Assembly (NCBI GenBank): GCA_900551335.1
Contig: URVO01000061.1
Coordinates: 1 to 7,827, forward strand
Source of the DNA: an uncultured Phascolarctobacterium sp.
Lineage (GTDB): Bacteria; Bacillota; Negativicutes; Acidaminococcales; Acidaminococcaceae
Direction: 5' to 3'
DNA length: 7,827 bases
Shown here: piece by piece, positions 1 to 7,600 of the stretch
Layout: each line of letters starts with the position of its first letter
Numbering within the stretch: position 1 is the stretch's first letter
Notes under the pieces: generated by a model
Databases searched by the model: none
What the model was told of the DNA's origin: nothing
What the model saw: the letters and a program-made list of their open reading frames with translations, nothing else
Translations under genes and position numbers: made by a program

Positions 1-186
1 AAGGTTATGGAGTTTGACCAGAAAAATGTTGAAGCCATTCCTAACGATGCAGCGCACGCCAAATATCGTACTGCTATGATTCATATGCAGAAGGCTTTAG
101 CTAACGGTAAGAGCGCTGATGAGGCACATGAAATGTTCCGCAAAATCATGAACGGCGAGACCAGTGGTCACTGCCACGCAAAATAA
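1..186 (+). CDS. C-terminal end of an unrecognised small protein (5' truncated)
   Basis: An open frame runs from the first base to a TAA at 184-186, giving 61 residues with no start codon that clearly begins the gene, so it enters from the left. The visible part is mostly hydrophilic and probably helical (AKYRTAMIHMQKAL, then SADEAHEMFRKIM), with no transmembrane segment. It ends in a polar tail GHCHAK, whose His-Cys-His could bind a metal or be incidental. I do not recognise the family. It points toward the convergent MerR gene and stops 59 nt before that gene's end, so it is probably a separate transcription unit from the nitrogenase-like operon. Codon use and continuity support a real gene; function cannot be stated. 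Confidence 0.6.
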   Translation, partial: KVMEFDQKNVEAIPNDAAHAKYRTAMIHMQKALANGKSADEAHEMFRKIMNGETSGHCHAK

Positions 187-245
187 GTAAAAAAGAAAAG
201 GGCTGTCGCATTGATGTCATTTCGTCGCCATGGGCGCAAGAAAGG

Positions 246-1103
246 TTAGTTTTCGTGGGGCGTTATATATTCAACGTGTAAAAATATTTTACTGATATAT
301 TGGTTACAGTCTTCGGTGAACCAATGGTTTTCATAGGGCAGGACATAGACGTCGCCTAAGGGACGCAGCTGATTGACCTGCAAAAATTTTTGTATCCGCT
401 GTCTTAGCTCTGCGCCATTATGATAGAAGGTGCCCTGAAAAATAAGCTCCAGATAAAGACCGGCAGGCAGAAGCTTTTTGATAACCTTCTTATGAATAGG
501 CGCACTTTTTACGCAGGAGAAGAAGGCATCGGAGCGGAAAAAATCCTGTTTCTCAAAGAAGTTTTCCTGCGTCAGCAGCCAGCCGGTGTGGTTGGGCAGA
601 ACAGCCTTGTTATGTGCCTGCTTCAGCGTGTGCTGAGCAAATTTGGCAATCCGCTTTTTGGCATCGTCCGCGCTCGTCAGCGGCGTTACGCGCAAAAGAT
701 GCTCCTTGTGCCACGTAAGCGTTATATCACGGCAGCTGTATTTATCGTTGACAGTGATGTCATTCGTGAAATTGTCGATGATTTTGCAGATGTCCTGATT
801 CTTGCGGATAATTTCTTCACATTCGGCTTTCTTTTGTGCCAGCACCTCTGCAAAATTTTGCTTGCTGCGCTGAGAAAGATATTCCTTGATGGTGGCGATG
901 CTGATGTCGAGCGCACGCAGGTTGACGATAATTTCTAAATCGAGAAATTGCTGCACGGAGTAATGGCGGTAGCCGTTTTCGCTGATGAAATCAGGCGAAA
1001 GCAGCTGCACCTTGTCGTAGTAGAGCAGTGATTGCTTGGATATATTAAAAATACCGGCGAGCTCTCCGGCAGTAAAATAGTTTCGTTTGTTATCTTTAAT
1101 CAT
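246..1103 (-). CDS. MerR-family transcriptional regulator with a GyrI/BmrR-like effector-binding domain
   Basis: A 285-residue protein, the length expected for BmrR-type MerR activators. Residues 10-30 form the winged-helix DNA-binding start (FTAGELAGIFNISKQSLLYYD), followed by the wing with GYRHYS at 44-49 and helices to about 80. A charged helical stretch at about 80-118 fits the antiparallel dimerisation coiled coil. The remainder to 285 resembles the GyrI-like small-molecule domain, including a late aromatic/acidic stretch (VYVLPYENHWF, from residue 252). No cysteine set typical of metal-sensing MerR proteins follows the coiled coil, so an organic ligand is more likely than a metal ion. 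The start at 1103 is supported by GAGGAA (1109-1114 on the minus strand) 5 nt upstream. It is divergent from the nitrogenase-like operon and is the obvious candidate to control it. Ligand unknown. Confidence 0.9.
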   Translation of the reverse strand: MIKDNKRNYFTAGELAGIFNISKQSLLYYDKVQLLSPDFISENGYRHYSVQQFLDLEIIVNLRALDISIATIKEYLSQRSKQNFAEVLAQKKAECEEIIRKNQDICKIIDNFTNDITVNDKYSCRDITLTWHKEHLLRVTPLTSADDAKKRIAKFAQHTLKQAHNKAVLPNHTGWLLTQENFFEKQDFFRSDAFFSCVKSAPIHKKVIKKLLPAGLYLELIFQGTFYHNGAELRQRIQKFLQVNQLRPLGDVYVLPYENHWFTEDCNQYISKIFLHVEYITPHEN

Positions 1104-1120
1104 AAATGTTCCTCATAAGC

Positions 1121-1151
1121 TTGACAATATGCTAGGTATATAGATTAAAAT
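1121..1151 (+). promoter_or_regulatory. Promoter of the nitrogenase-like operon with a 19-bp MerR-type spacer
   Basis: A perfect -35 TTGACA (1121-1126) is followed after 19 bp by TAAAAT (1146-1151), a 5/6 match to the -10 consensus. No better -10 lies at 16-18 bp. Over-long 19-20 bp spacers are a hallmark of promoters that MerR-family activators switch on by twisting the DNA, and a MerR gene lies directly upstream in the opposite orientation. The spacer contains only a weak imperfect dyad (CTA-N6-TAG, 1132-1143), so the exact operator is uncertain. Transcription would start near 1158, leaving a leader of about 87 nt before the NifH-like start. Confidence 0.6.
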
Positions 1152-1178
1152 GGAATATGTCGTATTGTGCGATTCCAT
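1150..1178. repeat. Inverted repeat between the divergent genes, possible operator
   Basis: A perfect 7-bp dyad, ATGGAAT (1150-1156) and ATTCCAT (1172-1178), is separated by 15 bp. Similarity extends outward (TAGAT at 1141-1145 against ATCTA at 1177-1181) if a 5-bp bulge in the left arm is allowed. It starts at the end of the plus-strand -10 and covers the predicted start point, so the left arm would mostly not be transcribed. It is therefore more likely a protein-binding site than an RNA hairpin. It could bind the MerR protein or a second regulator. A 7-bp match in A/T-rich DNA could also be chance. Confidence 0.35.
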
Positions 1179-1185
1179 CTAGTAA

Positions 1186-1194
1186 ATTATATCA
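1186..1194 (-). promoter_or_regulatory. Possible extended -10 promoter for the MerR gene
   Basis: On the minus strand TATAAT (1191 to 1186) is a perfect -10 preceded by TG at 1194-1193, giving the extended -10 form TGnTATAAT. No good -35 lies 16-18 bp further upstream, which an extended -10 can tolerate. Transcription would begin near 1179 and read through the inverted repeat and the opposing operon promoter toward the MerR start at 1103. The two promoters would then overlap face to face, which would allow autoregulation. This is inference from sequence only. Confidence 0.35.
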
Positions 1195-1232
1195 CATTTA
1201 ATGGGCGCTTGAATAGAAAAATCTCGGTGAAC

Positions 1233-1237
1233 GGAGG
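1233..1237 (+). promoter_or_regulatory. Shine-Dalgarno site that fixes the NifH-like start
   Basis: GGAGG at 1233-1237 lies 7 nt before the ATG at 1245. The same frame is open further upstream to a GTG at 1167, but that codon has no ribosome site and sits inside the promoter region. The 26 extra residues would also not match the NifH family, which begins directly at the first beta strand before the P-loop. The ATG at 1245 is therefore chosen. Confidence 0.85.
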
Positions 1238-1244
1238 AATTTAT

Positions 1245-2054
1245 ATGAAAAAAATAGCTTTGTATGGTAAGGGTGGCATTGGCAAGTCCACGACGGCTTC
1301 TAATTTGTCGGCGGCATTTAGTGAGGAGGGCTTGAAGGTCTGCCAGATTGGCTGCGACCCGAAGAACGATTCTACGCGTCTGCTTTTGGGACATATCTGC
1401 AAGCAGACGGTGCTGGATATGGTGCGCGACAAGGACGATGATGTGGAAGCAGCTGATATTGTGCACACCGGCTATAACGGCATCAAATGCGTTGAGGCTG
1501 GCGGCCCGGAGCCGGGCGTTGGCTGTGCAGGCCGCGGCATTATCGTGGCGCTGGAGAAGCTGAAGTCCTTGGAGGTTATTACGGACGAGGATTTGATTTT
1601 GTATGATGTTCTAGGCGACGTGGTCTGTGGCGGCTTTGCTGTGCCGATTCGCGAGGGCTATGCGACGGATATTTACATTGTTTCCTCTGGTGAGCTCATG
1701 AGCCTGTATGCGGCGAACAACATTGCTAAGGGCGTAAAGCGCTTTGCTTTGCGCGGCGGCGTGCGTCTGGGCGGCATCATCGGCAACAGCCGCAATACGC
1801 CGAACGAAAGGGCGCTGCTGGAGGAGTTCGCTAAGAGGTTGCACACGCAGCTCATTGCCTTCATTCCGCGTGACGTGGTGGTCAACAAGGCAGAGAACAA
1901 TCGCCAGACGGTGCTGCAATATGCGCCGGAAAGCGCGCAGGCCGAGGTTTACCGTCAGCTGAGCCGCGATATTATGAGCAACGAAAAGCTTTCTGTGCCG
2001 ACGCCGATGACGTTCGACGAGCTGGAGAAGCTGGTGGCTGAATATGGCAATTAA
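1245..2054 (+). CDS. NifH-like Fe protein (ATP-dependent reductase component)
   Basis: A 269-residue homodimeric-type Fe protein that should hydrolyse ATP and pass electrons to the component 1 proteins encoded next. Visible landmarks: the deviant Walker A P-loop GKGGIGKS (8-15), switch [10 protein letters not shown] (38-46), [12 protein letters not shown] with Cys94 as a [4Fe-4S] ligand and the neighbouring Arg97, and [12 protein letters not shown] (120-131) with Asp121, Asp125 and the second cluster ligand Cys128. [14 protein letters not shown] (147-160) is closer to true NifH than to BchL. It is shorter than Azotobacter NifH (290), lacking a C-terminal extension. Its end overlaps the next gene by 11 nt. 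NifH-like proteins also serve DPOR, COR, CfbD and other enzymes, so this gene alone does not mean nitrogen fixation. Family assignment is very secure; role is inferred from neighbours. Confidence 0.95.
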   Translation: MKKIALYGKGGIGKSTTASNLSAAFSEEGLKVCQIGCDPKNDSTRLLLGHICKQTVLDMVRDKDDDVEAADIVHTGYNGIKCVEAGGPEPGVGCAGRGIIVALEKLKSLEVITDEDLILYDVLGDVVCGGFAVPIREGYATDIYIVSSGELMSLYAANNIAKGVKRFALRGGVRLGGIIGNSRNTPNERALLEEFAKRLHTQLIAFIPRDVVVNKAENNRQTVLQYAPESAQAEVYRQLSRDIMSNEKLSVPTPMTFDELEKLVAEYGN

Positions 2055-3333
2055 GACAAAACGATTTTTGAGCAGCCGCAAAAGCTGCAGCTGCAGTATG
2101 CCGGGCGTTTGGCGTGCGGTGGCCTATATGGACGGTGTGGTGGTGATTTTTCATAGTCCGCGTGCCTGCGCTCATGTGGCACGCACGATGGATATAAATT
2201 CCCAATACAGAACGCTGTCCGAGGGACGCCGCGAGGACCGTGCCTCTGTACCGCTTCTGTGCAGTCAGATGGAGGAGAAGGACAGCATTTTCGGTGGCGT
2301 GGAGCGTTTGACGAAATGCGTGCGCTTTGCCATGGAAAGCTATAAGCCGGAGTGCCTCGTTATTGCCAATTCCTGCGTGGCCGGAGTTATCGGTGACGAT
2401 GTGGATGCAGCAGCGCGTGAGGCGGAGGCTGAGTATGGCGTTCCGGTGCTGACGGTGGATTGCTGCGGCTTTTTGGACGGCGAATATTATCAGGGTTATT
2501 TCGAGATTACGAAGCAGCTCATGGAGCGTTTTATAAGGCCCTGTGCGAAGGAGGCAGGCACAGCGCTGCTGATTGGCGATAACGGCGGTCCGTGGGGACA
2601 TTATGCGCTGGAGGTTACGCGCCTTTTGGCAGGCCTTGGCGTGCGTGTTATCGGTCAATTCCCCGGCTATGTGCCGTTTAAGGAGCTGCCGCAGCTGGCA
2701 GCCGCGGAAATAGCTATGGTGCTTGGCGGACGCGGACAGACATATGACGGACTCAAGGAGTTCACGCAGGAGATGAGCGCGAGGTTCGGCATGAAGTTTT
2801 TGCCGGATGTTTATCCTGTCGGCTGGCAGCAGACGCATGAGTGGCTGCTGGCTGTCGGCGAGCTTGTGGGATGCAGGGAGCAGGCGGAGGCCGTCTGGCG
2901 GCAGGAGGAAGCAAGGCTGCAGGCAGAGCTGCAGCGGATGCTGCCAGTGACGAGAGGACGCAAAACAGTGCTCTGCATCGGACGCTTGGTGAAGTATTTC
3001 CGTCCCGAAGCGATTTTGGAAACAATAAAAATGCTGGAGCTGGATTTGACGGGCGTGATTGTGCTTGATTGCTATATGGACAAGGAGCGCGAGGAGATGG
3101 TGCAGCTGGTCAAGGACAGCTGTGACTATCCCGTTTATGATATACATGATGGCGAGGCGCTGCTAAAGGAAGCGGAGCTGGTGCTGACGACGCACGAGCT
3201 GCAGGTGCGCGATGGCAAGCAGATTTTCCTGCCGATGCTGCCGCTGGTGGCACTGACTGGTGAACTGAAGATGATGCGCGGCATTTATCAGGCTTTGTGC
3301 AGCAGGCTGAAGGGAGGTATGCTTTATGTCTAA
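2044..3333 (+). CDS. Nitrogenase component 1-like subunit (first, NifD/NifE/BchN-type)
   Basis: A 429-residue oxidoreductase subunit, nearer the size of BchN or NifN than NifD (about 480-500). P-cluster-like cysteines are Cys17 (CSMPGVWRA), Cys42 ([10 protein letters not shown]) and Cys111 ([11 protein letters not shown]). Their spacings, 25 and 69, are close to those of NifD (26 and 66). [13 protein letters not shown] (77-89) is the classic family motif, and VDCCGF (138-143) matches the RCEGF region of NifD. The NifD cofactor anchor Cys275 falls on Thr233 in an ungapped comparison, catalytic His195 falls on Phe153, and no C-terminal His442 equivalent is seen. It should therefore not hold FeMo-cofactor. 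The ATG at 2044 overlaps the NifH-like gene's end with only a weak ribosome site, suggesting coupled translation. It probably pairs with the next protein as a heterotetramer. Extra cysteines (15, 73, 104, 141, 167) are present. Confidence 0.92.
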   Translation: MAIKTKRFLSSRKSCSCSMPGVWRAVAYMDGVVVIFHSPRACAHVARTMDINSQYRTLSEGRREDRASVPLLCSQMEEKDSIFGGVERLTKCVRFAMESYKPECLVIANSCVAGVIGDDVDAAAREAEAEYGVPVLTVDCCGFLDGEYYQGYFEITKQLMERFIRPCAKEAGTALLIGDNGGPWGHYALEVTRLLAGLGVRVIGQFPGYVPFKELPQLAAAEIAMVLGGRGQTYDGLKEFTQEMSARFGMKFLPDVYPVGWQQTHEWLLAVGELVGCREQAEAVWRQEEARLQAELQRMLPVTRGRKTVLCIGRLVKYFRPEAILETIKMLELDLTGVIVLDCYMDKEREEMVQLVKDSCDYPVYDIHDGEALLKEAELVLTTHELQVRDGKQIFLPMLPLVALTGELKMMRGIYQALCSRLKGGMLYV

Positions 3334-4627
3334 GCGGCAGCAATGGTCCAATATCTGCAATCGTGTGGATACCTGTGCGCTGACCGGCGCAGCAGCCTTT
3401 GTCGCAGGCATACCGCAAAGCGAGGTGCTGATTAACGGTCCGCTCTGGTGCTATTTTTATGCTCTGCGCTATCTGGAGCGTGCGGATTATACTACGTCGC
3501 TACGCATCCGCGGCTCGCAGCCTGATAACAATGCCGTTGTCTATGGCGCGGAAAAATATATCGTGCAGGCGCTGCAAAATCTTATGGCAGAGGGACAGAA
3601 GCCTTCTGTGCTGCTTTTGGAAAGCAGCTGCGCTATGAGCCTGATAGGCGACGATTTGCAGGGCATTGTGCGTAAGGAAAAGCTGCCCTTTCCGGTCATC
3701 ACAATGGACTGTGGCGGTATGCTGGGCGGCTTTGCCGAGGGATATACGCGTGCAGCGCAAAGGGCGTTTGAGCTGCTGCTGCCGCAGCAGGCAGCGGAGC
3801 GAAGGCCCTTGGCTGTGAATCTTATCGGACAGACGGATTTTTATCTTCAGGGCGCTGCTGATACCGAGGAGCTGCGAAGAGTGCTGGAGCTGGCTGGCTA
3901 TGAGGTGCTTGCCGCACCGGGCAGCGGCAGCAGCTTGGAAGCCTTGCAGCATATTCCGGAGGCCGCGCTGAATATTGTTACGAATATTGAGCTGGGACTG
4001 GCGCCTGCGCAATATCTGGAGAAAAAATATGGCACGCCGTATATTATCGCCGGACTGCCCTATGGCATCGCTGGAACGCTGCGCTGGCTTGAAAAGCTGC
4101 ATGCGGTGCTGCCTTGTCCGCATTTAGCAAAGGTGCAGGCGGAGGCAGAGGCCTTGCAGCAGCTGGTGAATGCGAAGAACAGCGAGGCACGTTTGTTGTG
4201 GGGAGCGCTGTGGTTCGACGAGGTGCTGGTCAGCGCACCGCCGACGCAGGCTCTGTGTCTGGCGCAAAGCCTGCGTACAGAGTGGGCGGATATGGGACGA
4301 CTGACGGTTATCTGCCAGCAGTCCTTGCCGCAGCTGCCTGAGTGCGAGGCGGCGGATGCAGTCTATGTTGTCGGTCAGGACGATGAAGCGATTGAGCAAT
4401 ATCTAAATACATGCAATAACGTGCTGGTGCTGGCGAGCAGCAGTGAAAGCTCGGTGCTTTATAGGCGCAATGATTGCAGCTTTATCCCTTGCAATATCGC
4501 TTATCCGGCGCAGGATGATATTTTCTTTGGCAAGACGCCGTTTGTCGGCTTCAAGGGCTGTTTGCAGCTGCAGGAAAGATTATGGAATAAATTTAGTGCA
4601 GACCTGCTGCAAAAGCGGGTAAGATAG
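3326..4627 (+). CDS. Nitrogenase component 1-like subunit (second, NifK/NifN/BchB position)
   Basis: A 433-residue partner of the preceding subunit, shorter than NifK (about 520). Cluster-type cysteines are Cys17 (CALTGAA), Cys42 (NGPLWCYFYA) and Cys102 (ESSCAMSLIGDD). The spacings 25 and 60 are close to those of NifK (25 and 58). MDCGGM (127-132) parallels the DCCGF of its partner. The stretch ALNIVTNIELGLAPAQYLE (214-232) lines up without gaps with the NifD segment carrying cofactor ligand Cys275, but that position is Asn220 here. The C-terminal TPFVGFKGCL is a typical component 1 ending, again without a His442 equivalent. AGGGAGG (3311-3317) lies 8 nt before the ATG, which overlaps the upstream stop by 8 nt (ATGTCTAA). 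DPOR uses three Cys plus one Asp for its cluster; here three Cys are available in each subunit. Substrate unknown; family assignment secure. Confidence 0.92.
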   Translation: MSKRQQWSNICNRVDTCALTGAAAFVAGIPQSEVLINGPLWCYFYALRYLERADYTTSLRIRGSQPDNNAVVYGAEKYIVQALQNLMAEGQKPSVLLLESSCAMSLIGDDLQGIVRKEKLPFPVITMDCGGMLGGFAEGYTRAAQRAFELLLPQQAAERRPLAVNLIGQTDFYLQGAADTEELRRVLELAGYEVLAAPGSGSSLEALQHIPEAALNIVTNIELGLAPAQYLEKKYGTPYIIAGLPYGIAGTLRWLEKLHAVLPCPHLAKVQAEAEALQQLVNAKNSEARLLWGALWFDEVLVSAPPTQALCLAQSLRTEWADMGRLTVICQQSLPQLPECEAADAVYVVGQDDEAIEQYLNTCNNVLVLASSSESSVLYRRNDCSFIPCNIAYPAQDDIFFGKTPFVGFKGCLQLQERLWNKFSADLLQKRVR

Positions 4628-4647
4628 AAATTTTTTGAATGAGGCTT

Positions 4648-4653
4648 GAGGAG
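4648..4653 (+). promoter_or_regulatory. Shine-Dalgarno site of the chelatase gene with short spacing
   Basis: GAGGAG ends only 2 nt before the ATG at 4656, tighter than usual. An upstream ATG at 4639 is out of frame. The next in-frame Met is residue 17 and would remove the first beta strand (KVIFLT) that CobN-family proteins start with. The ATG at 4656 is therefore preferred despite the close spacing, which might lower translation relative to the upstream genes. Confidence 0.65.
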
Positions 4654-4655
4654 AA

Positions 4656-7600
4656 ATGAGTAAGGTTATTTTTTTGACGAATGTTATCCGTCGCTTTGGC
4701 GTGATGCAGCAGACCTTGGAGAAGCTGCAGCAAAGCGGAGCAATGAGCAGGGAGTCCGCCTGCCACTGGATAACAGAGGCAACGCAGTGGGAAAGCAAAT
4801 GGGAGCGCGAGCTGCGCAGCTCTGATGTTGTCTTGGTGAAATGGATGGGTACAGGTCTGGATACGCCGTTTTTGCAGCGCTTTGTGCGCGAGCTGCAGCG
4901 GCTGCGCCTGACCTTTTATATTGATGCTGCAGGCAGCAAGGAGGGCGAGCTGTCGCAGAAGCTGACACCCCAGCAGCTGGAAATTATTAAAAGATATTCT
5001 ATGTTCGGCGGTGAGCTGAACTATACAAATATTTGGCTGTACGTGGCACAGCTGGCGGAGGGCAGAACGCCTGACGTGCCCGCGCCTGACCCGATGCACT
5101 GGTGCGGCATTTATCATCCGCGCGCGCCCAAGGTTTACACTGACCTTGCCGAATATCAGCGTGACTTTTGCGTGCCGGGCAGACCGACAGCAGGCATTTT
5201 GTTCTACCGTGATGAATGGGTTTGGGGCGATTTGACCTATCAGGCGGCGCTGATTGAGACGCTGGAGGAACAGGGCATGAACGCCATTTGCGTATTCAGC
5301 AACGGCATGCCTACGGAGGAAATGGGTATGCCCAGCCTGACGCAGGTTTTTGATATGTTCTTCTGCAAGGACGGCGTGCCTGCGATTGATGTGCTGCTGA
5401 ATGTGATGAAGTTCTCAATGACGAGCAGCGGCACGATAAGCATTGAATATTTCAAGCAAAGAAATGTGCCGATTCTCGCGGCCTATTCGACGATTGCCCC
5501 TTATGAGGAATGGAAAAACAGCTTCGAGGGCATGAATGCGATGGAGGTTTCTATCAGCGTATCGCTGCCAGAATTCGACGGCATTATTCATGGCGTGCCT
5601 GTGGCGCACAAAAAGATTCTGGAAAATGGCGATGTACGCTATCTGCCGAACAAGGAGCGTGTGGAGCGCATGGCTTCGAAGGCGAAGAAATGGGCGATGC
5701 TACGCCATAAGGCTAACAGCGAGAAAAAAATCGCTATTATCTTCCACAATTATCCGCCGCGAAATTCCAATATTGGCAGCGCTGTTGGTCTGGATACGAT
5801 TGAAAGCATCCGCCGCGTGCTGGCAGCTATGCGTGAGCGTGGCTATAACGTTGCTTATGTGCCGGAGGATACCAAGGAGTTCATCAGCGAGCTGACATGC
5901 AATGCGACGAATGACCGCAGCATGCTGACGGACAAGCAGCTTGAGCAGGCACAGAAAATCTCCGGCGCGGAGTATAAGGAATTCTTTACGCTTATGGAGA
6001 AGAAGGTGCAGGAGCAGTTGGTGGAGGATTGGGGCGAAGCACCGGGCAGCGTTATGGAGTATGACGGCGATATCCTCGTTCCCGGAACAATGAACGGCAA
6101 TGTTTTCGTTACTGTGCAGCCGCCGCGTGGCTTTGGCGAGGACCCGGAGAAAATTTATCACGACCCTTATGTAGCACCGACGCATCAATATCTCGCCTTC
6201 TATCGCTGGGTGCGCGATATCTGGCAGGCTGATGCTGTGGCGCATATAGGCACGCATGGCAGCTTGGAATGGCTGCCGGGCAAGAACGCCGGACTGGACT
6301 GCACCTGCTATCCTGATTTAGCCTTGGGCGATTTGCCGAACATCTATCCTTATCACATGGTTATTACAGGCGAGGGTATTCAGGCGAAGCGTCGCGGCGC
6401 TGCCTGTCTGATAGAGCATCTGCCTGCGCCGCAGACTAATGCCGGTGTCTATGATGAGCTGGAGGAGCTGGAAAAAATCATGGACGAATACGTGCATTTC
6501 AGCTCGACGCAGCCGGAAAATCTCGGCAGGCTGGAGGAGCTGGTCTGCGCGAAGGTCAAGGAGGCCAACCTTGAGAATGAGGTGCCGCATACCGAGGACG
6601 AGCCGTTTGCTGAATATGTAGGCAGGCTGCATAACTATATCACTGACCTGAAAAATATGGAGGTACACAACGGACTGCATATTCTGGGACAGATGCCGCT
6701 GGACGAGCAGCTGACAGATTATCTGTGGCTTTTAATGCGCCTTGATAATGGCAAAATCCCCAGCCTGACGCAGGCAGTGAGCGCGTTATATGGCTTTGAT
6801 TATTACTATCTTCTGGAAAACAGCAGCCTGATTTATGAGCCGCTGAATATTACCTATGGCCTGCTCATTGACAGGATTGGCGAGCAGTGCCGCGAGCTTA
6901 TCCGCGTGTTGCAGGCGCAGGGCTTTGCTAAGGAGGCTGTCGCTGCTGCACTGCAGCTGCCGTGGGTGAGCGCTGCCTCTGCGGAGACGAAGGAGACGCT
7001 GCAACGCGTATGCAGCTATATAGTTGATGAGGTTTATCCGAACCTTGTGCTGACGGAGCAGGAGCTGACGAATATGCTGCGCGGGTTTGAGGGCGAGTAC
7101 ATCGAGCCTGGACCGAGCGGTGCGCCGATGAGCGGCGGTGCTGACCTTTTGCCGACAGGCCGTAACTTCTATGGTATCGACCCGCGCTGTCTGCCGACGC
7201 CAGCAGCCTGGGAGATAGGCAAAACGTTGGGCGACCAGGTTATTGAACGCTTTATTGCGGAGGAAGGTCATTATCCTGAAAGCATCGGCATGGTATTCTG
7301 GTCAGGTGCGAATATGCGCAGCCACGGTCAGTGCATTGCGGAATTCCTCTATCTGATGGGTATCCGTCCTGTATGGCAGAGCGGCAGCCAGCGTGTCAAC
7401 GGTCTGGAGGTTATCTCGCTGACGGAGCTGAAGCGTCCGCGTATCGACGTTACGGCGCGTATCAGCGGTCTTTTCCGCGACACGATGCCCTCGGTTATGC
7501 AGGTGATGGACAAGGCTGTACTTTTGGCTGCCGGTCTTGAAGAGGACGAGGAGCTGAACTTTGTGCGCAAGCATATCCAAAATGACAGCAAGGAGCTTGA

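Noticed and set aside
187..245. Terminator between the upstream gene and the MerR gene
   Set aside because: AAAAGGGCTGTCGCA (196-210) looks like one arm of a hairpin terminator, but no complementary second arm follows. The minus strand has a T-rich run here, again without a convincing stem.
420..938. Plus-strand open frame of 172 codons
   Set aside because: It is antisense to the well-supported MerR gene, has no convincing ribosome site, and encodes no recognisable domain.
1167..1244. Longer start (GTG) for the NifH-like gene
   Set aside because: It has no ribosome site, lies in the promoter region, and adds 26 residues foreign to the family; GGAGG points to the ATG at 1245.
1104..1244. Cobalamin or other riboswitch in the operon leader
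   Set aside because: The predicted leader is under 100 nt and shows no B12-box or other conserved riboswitch core.
1972..3147. Minus-strand open frame of 391 codons opposite the first component 1 gene
   Set aside because: It is a shadow of a strongly conserved plus-strand gene; its His/Gln/Leu/Arg-rich low-complexity product has no domain.
1245..4627. A nitrogen-fixation nifHDK operon
   Set aside because: Both component 1 subunits are short and lack the FeMo-co ligands and catalytic His, and no nifB, nifE/N or nifV genes accompany them.
1245..4627. Methylthio-alkane reductase (MarHDK)-type enzyme
   Set aside because: That group is understood to use a nitrogenase-like metal cofactor; the cofactor anchor positions are Thr/Asn here, and a tetrapyrrole chelatase is the neighbour.
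4628..4655. Internal promoter or terminator before the chelatase gene
   Set aside because: The 28-nt gap has a short T run but no stem and no -35/-10 pair; it fits an ordinary intra-operon junction.
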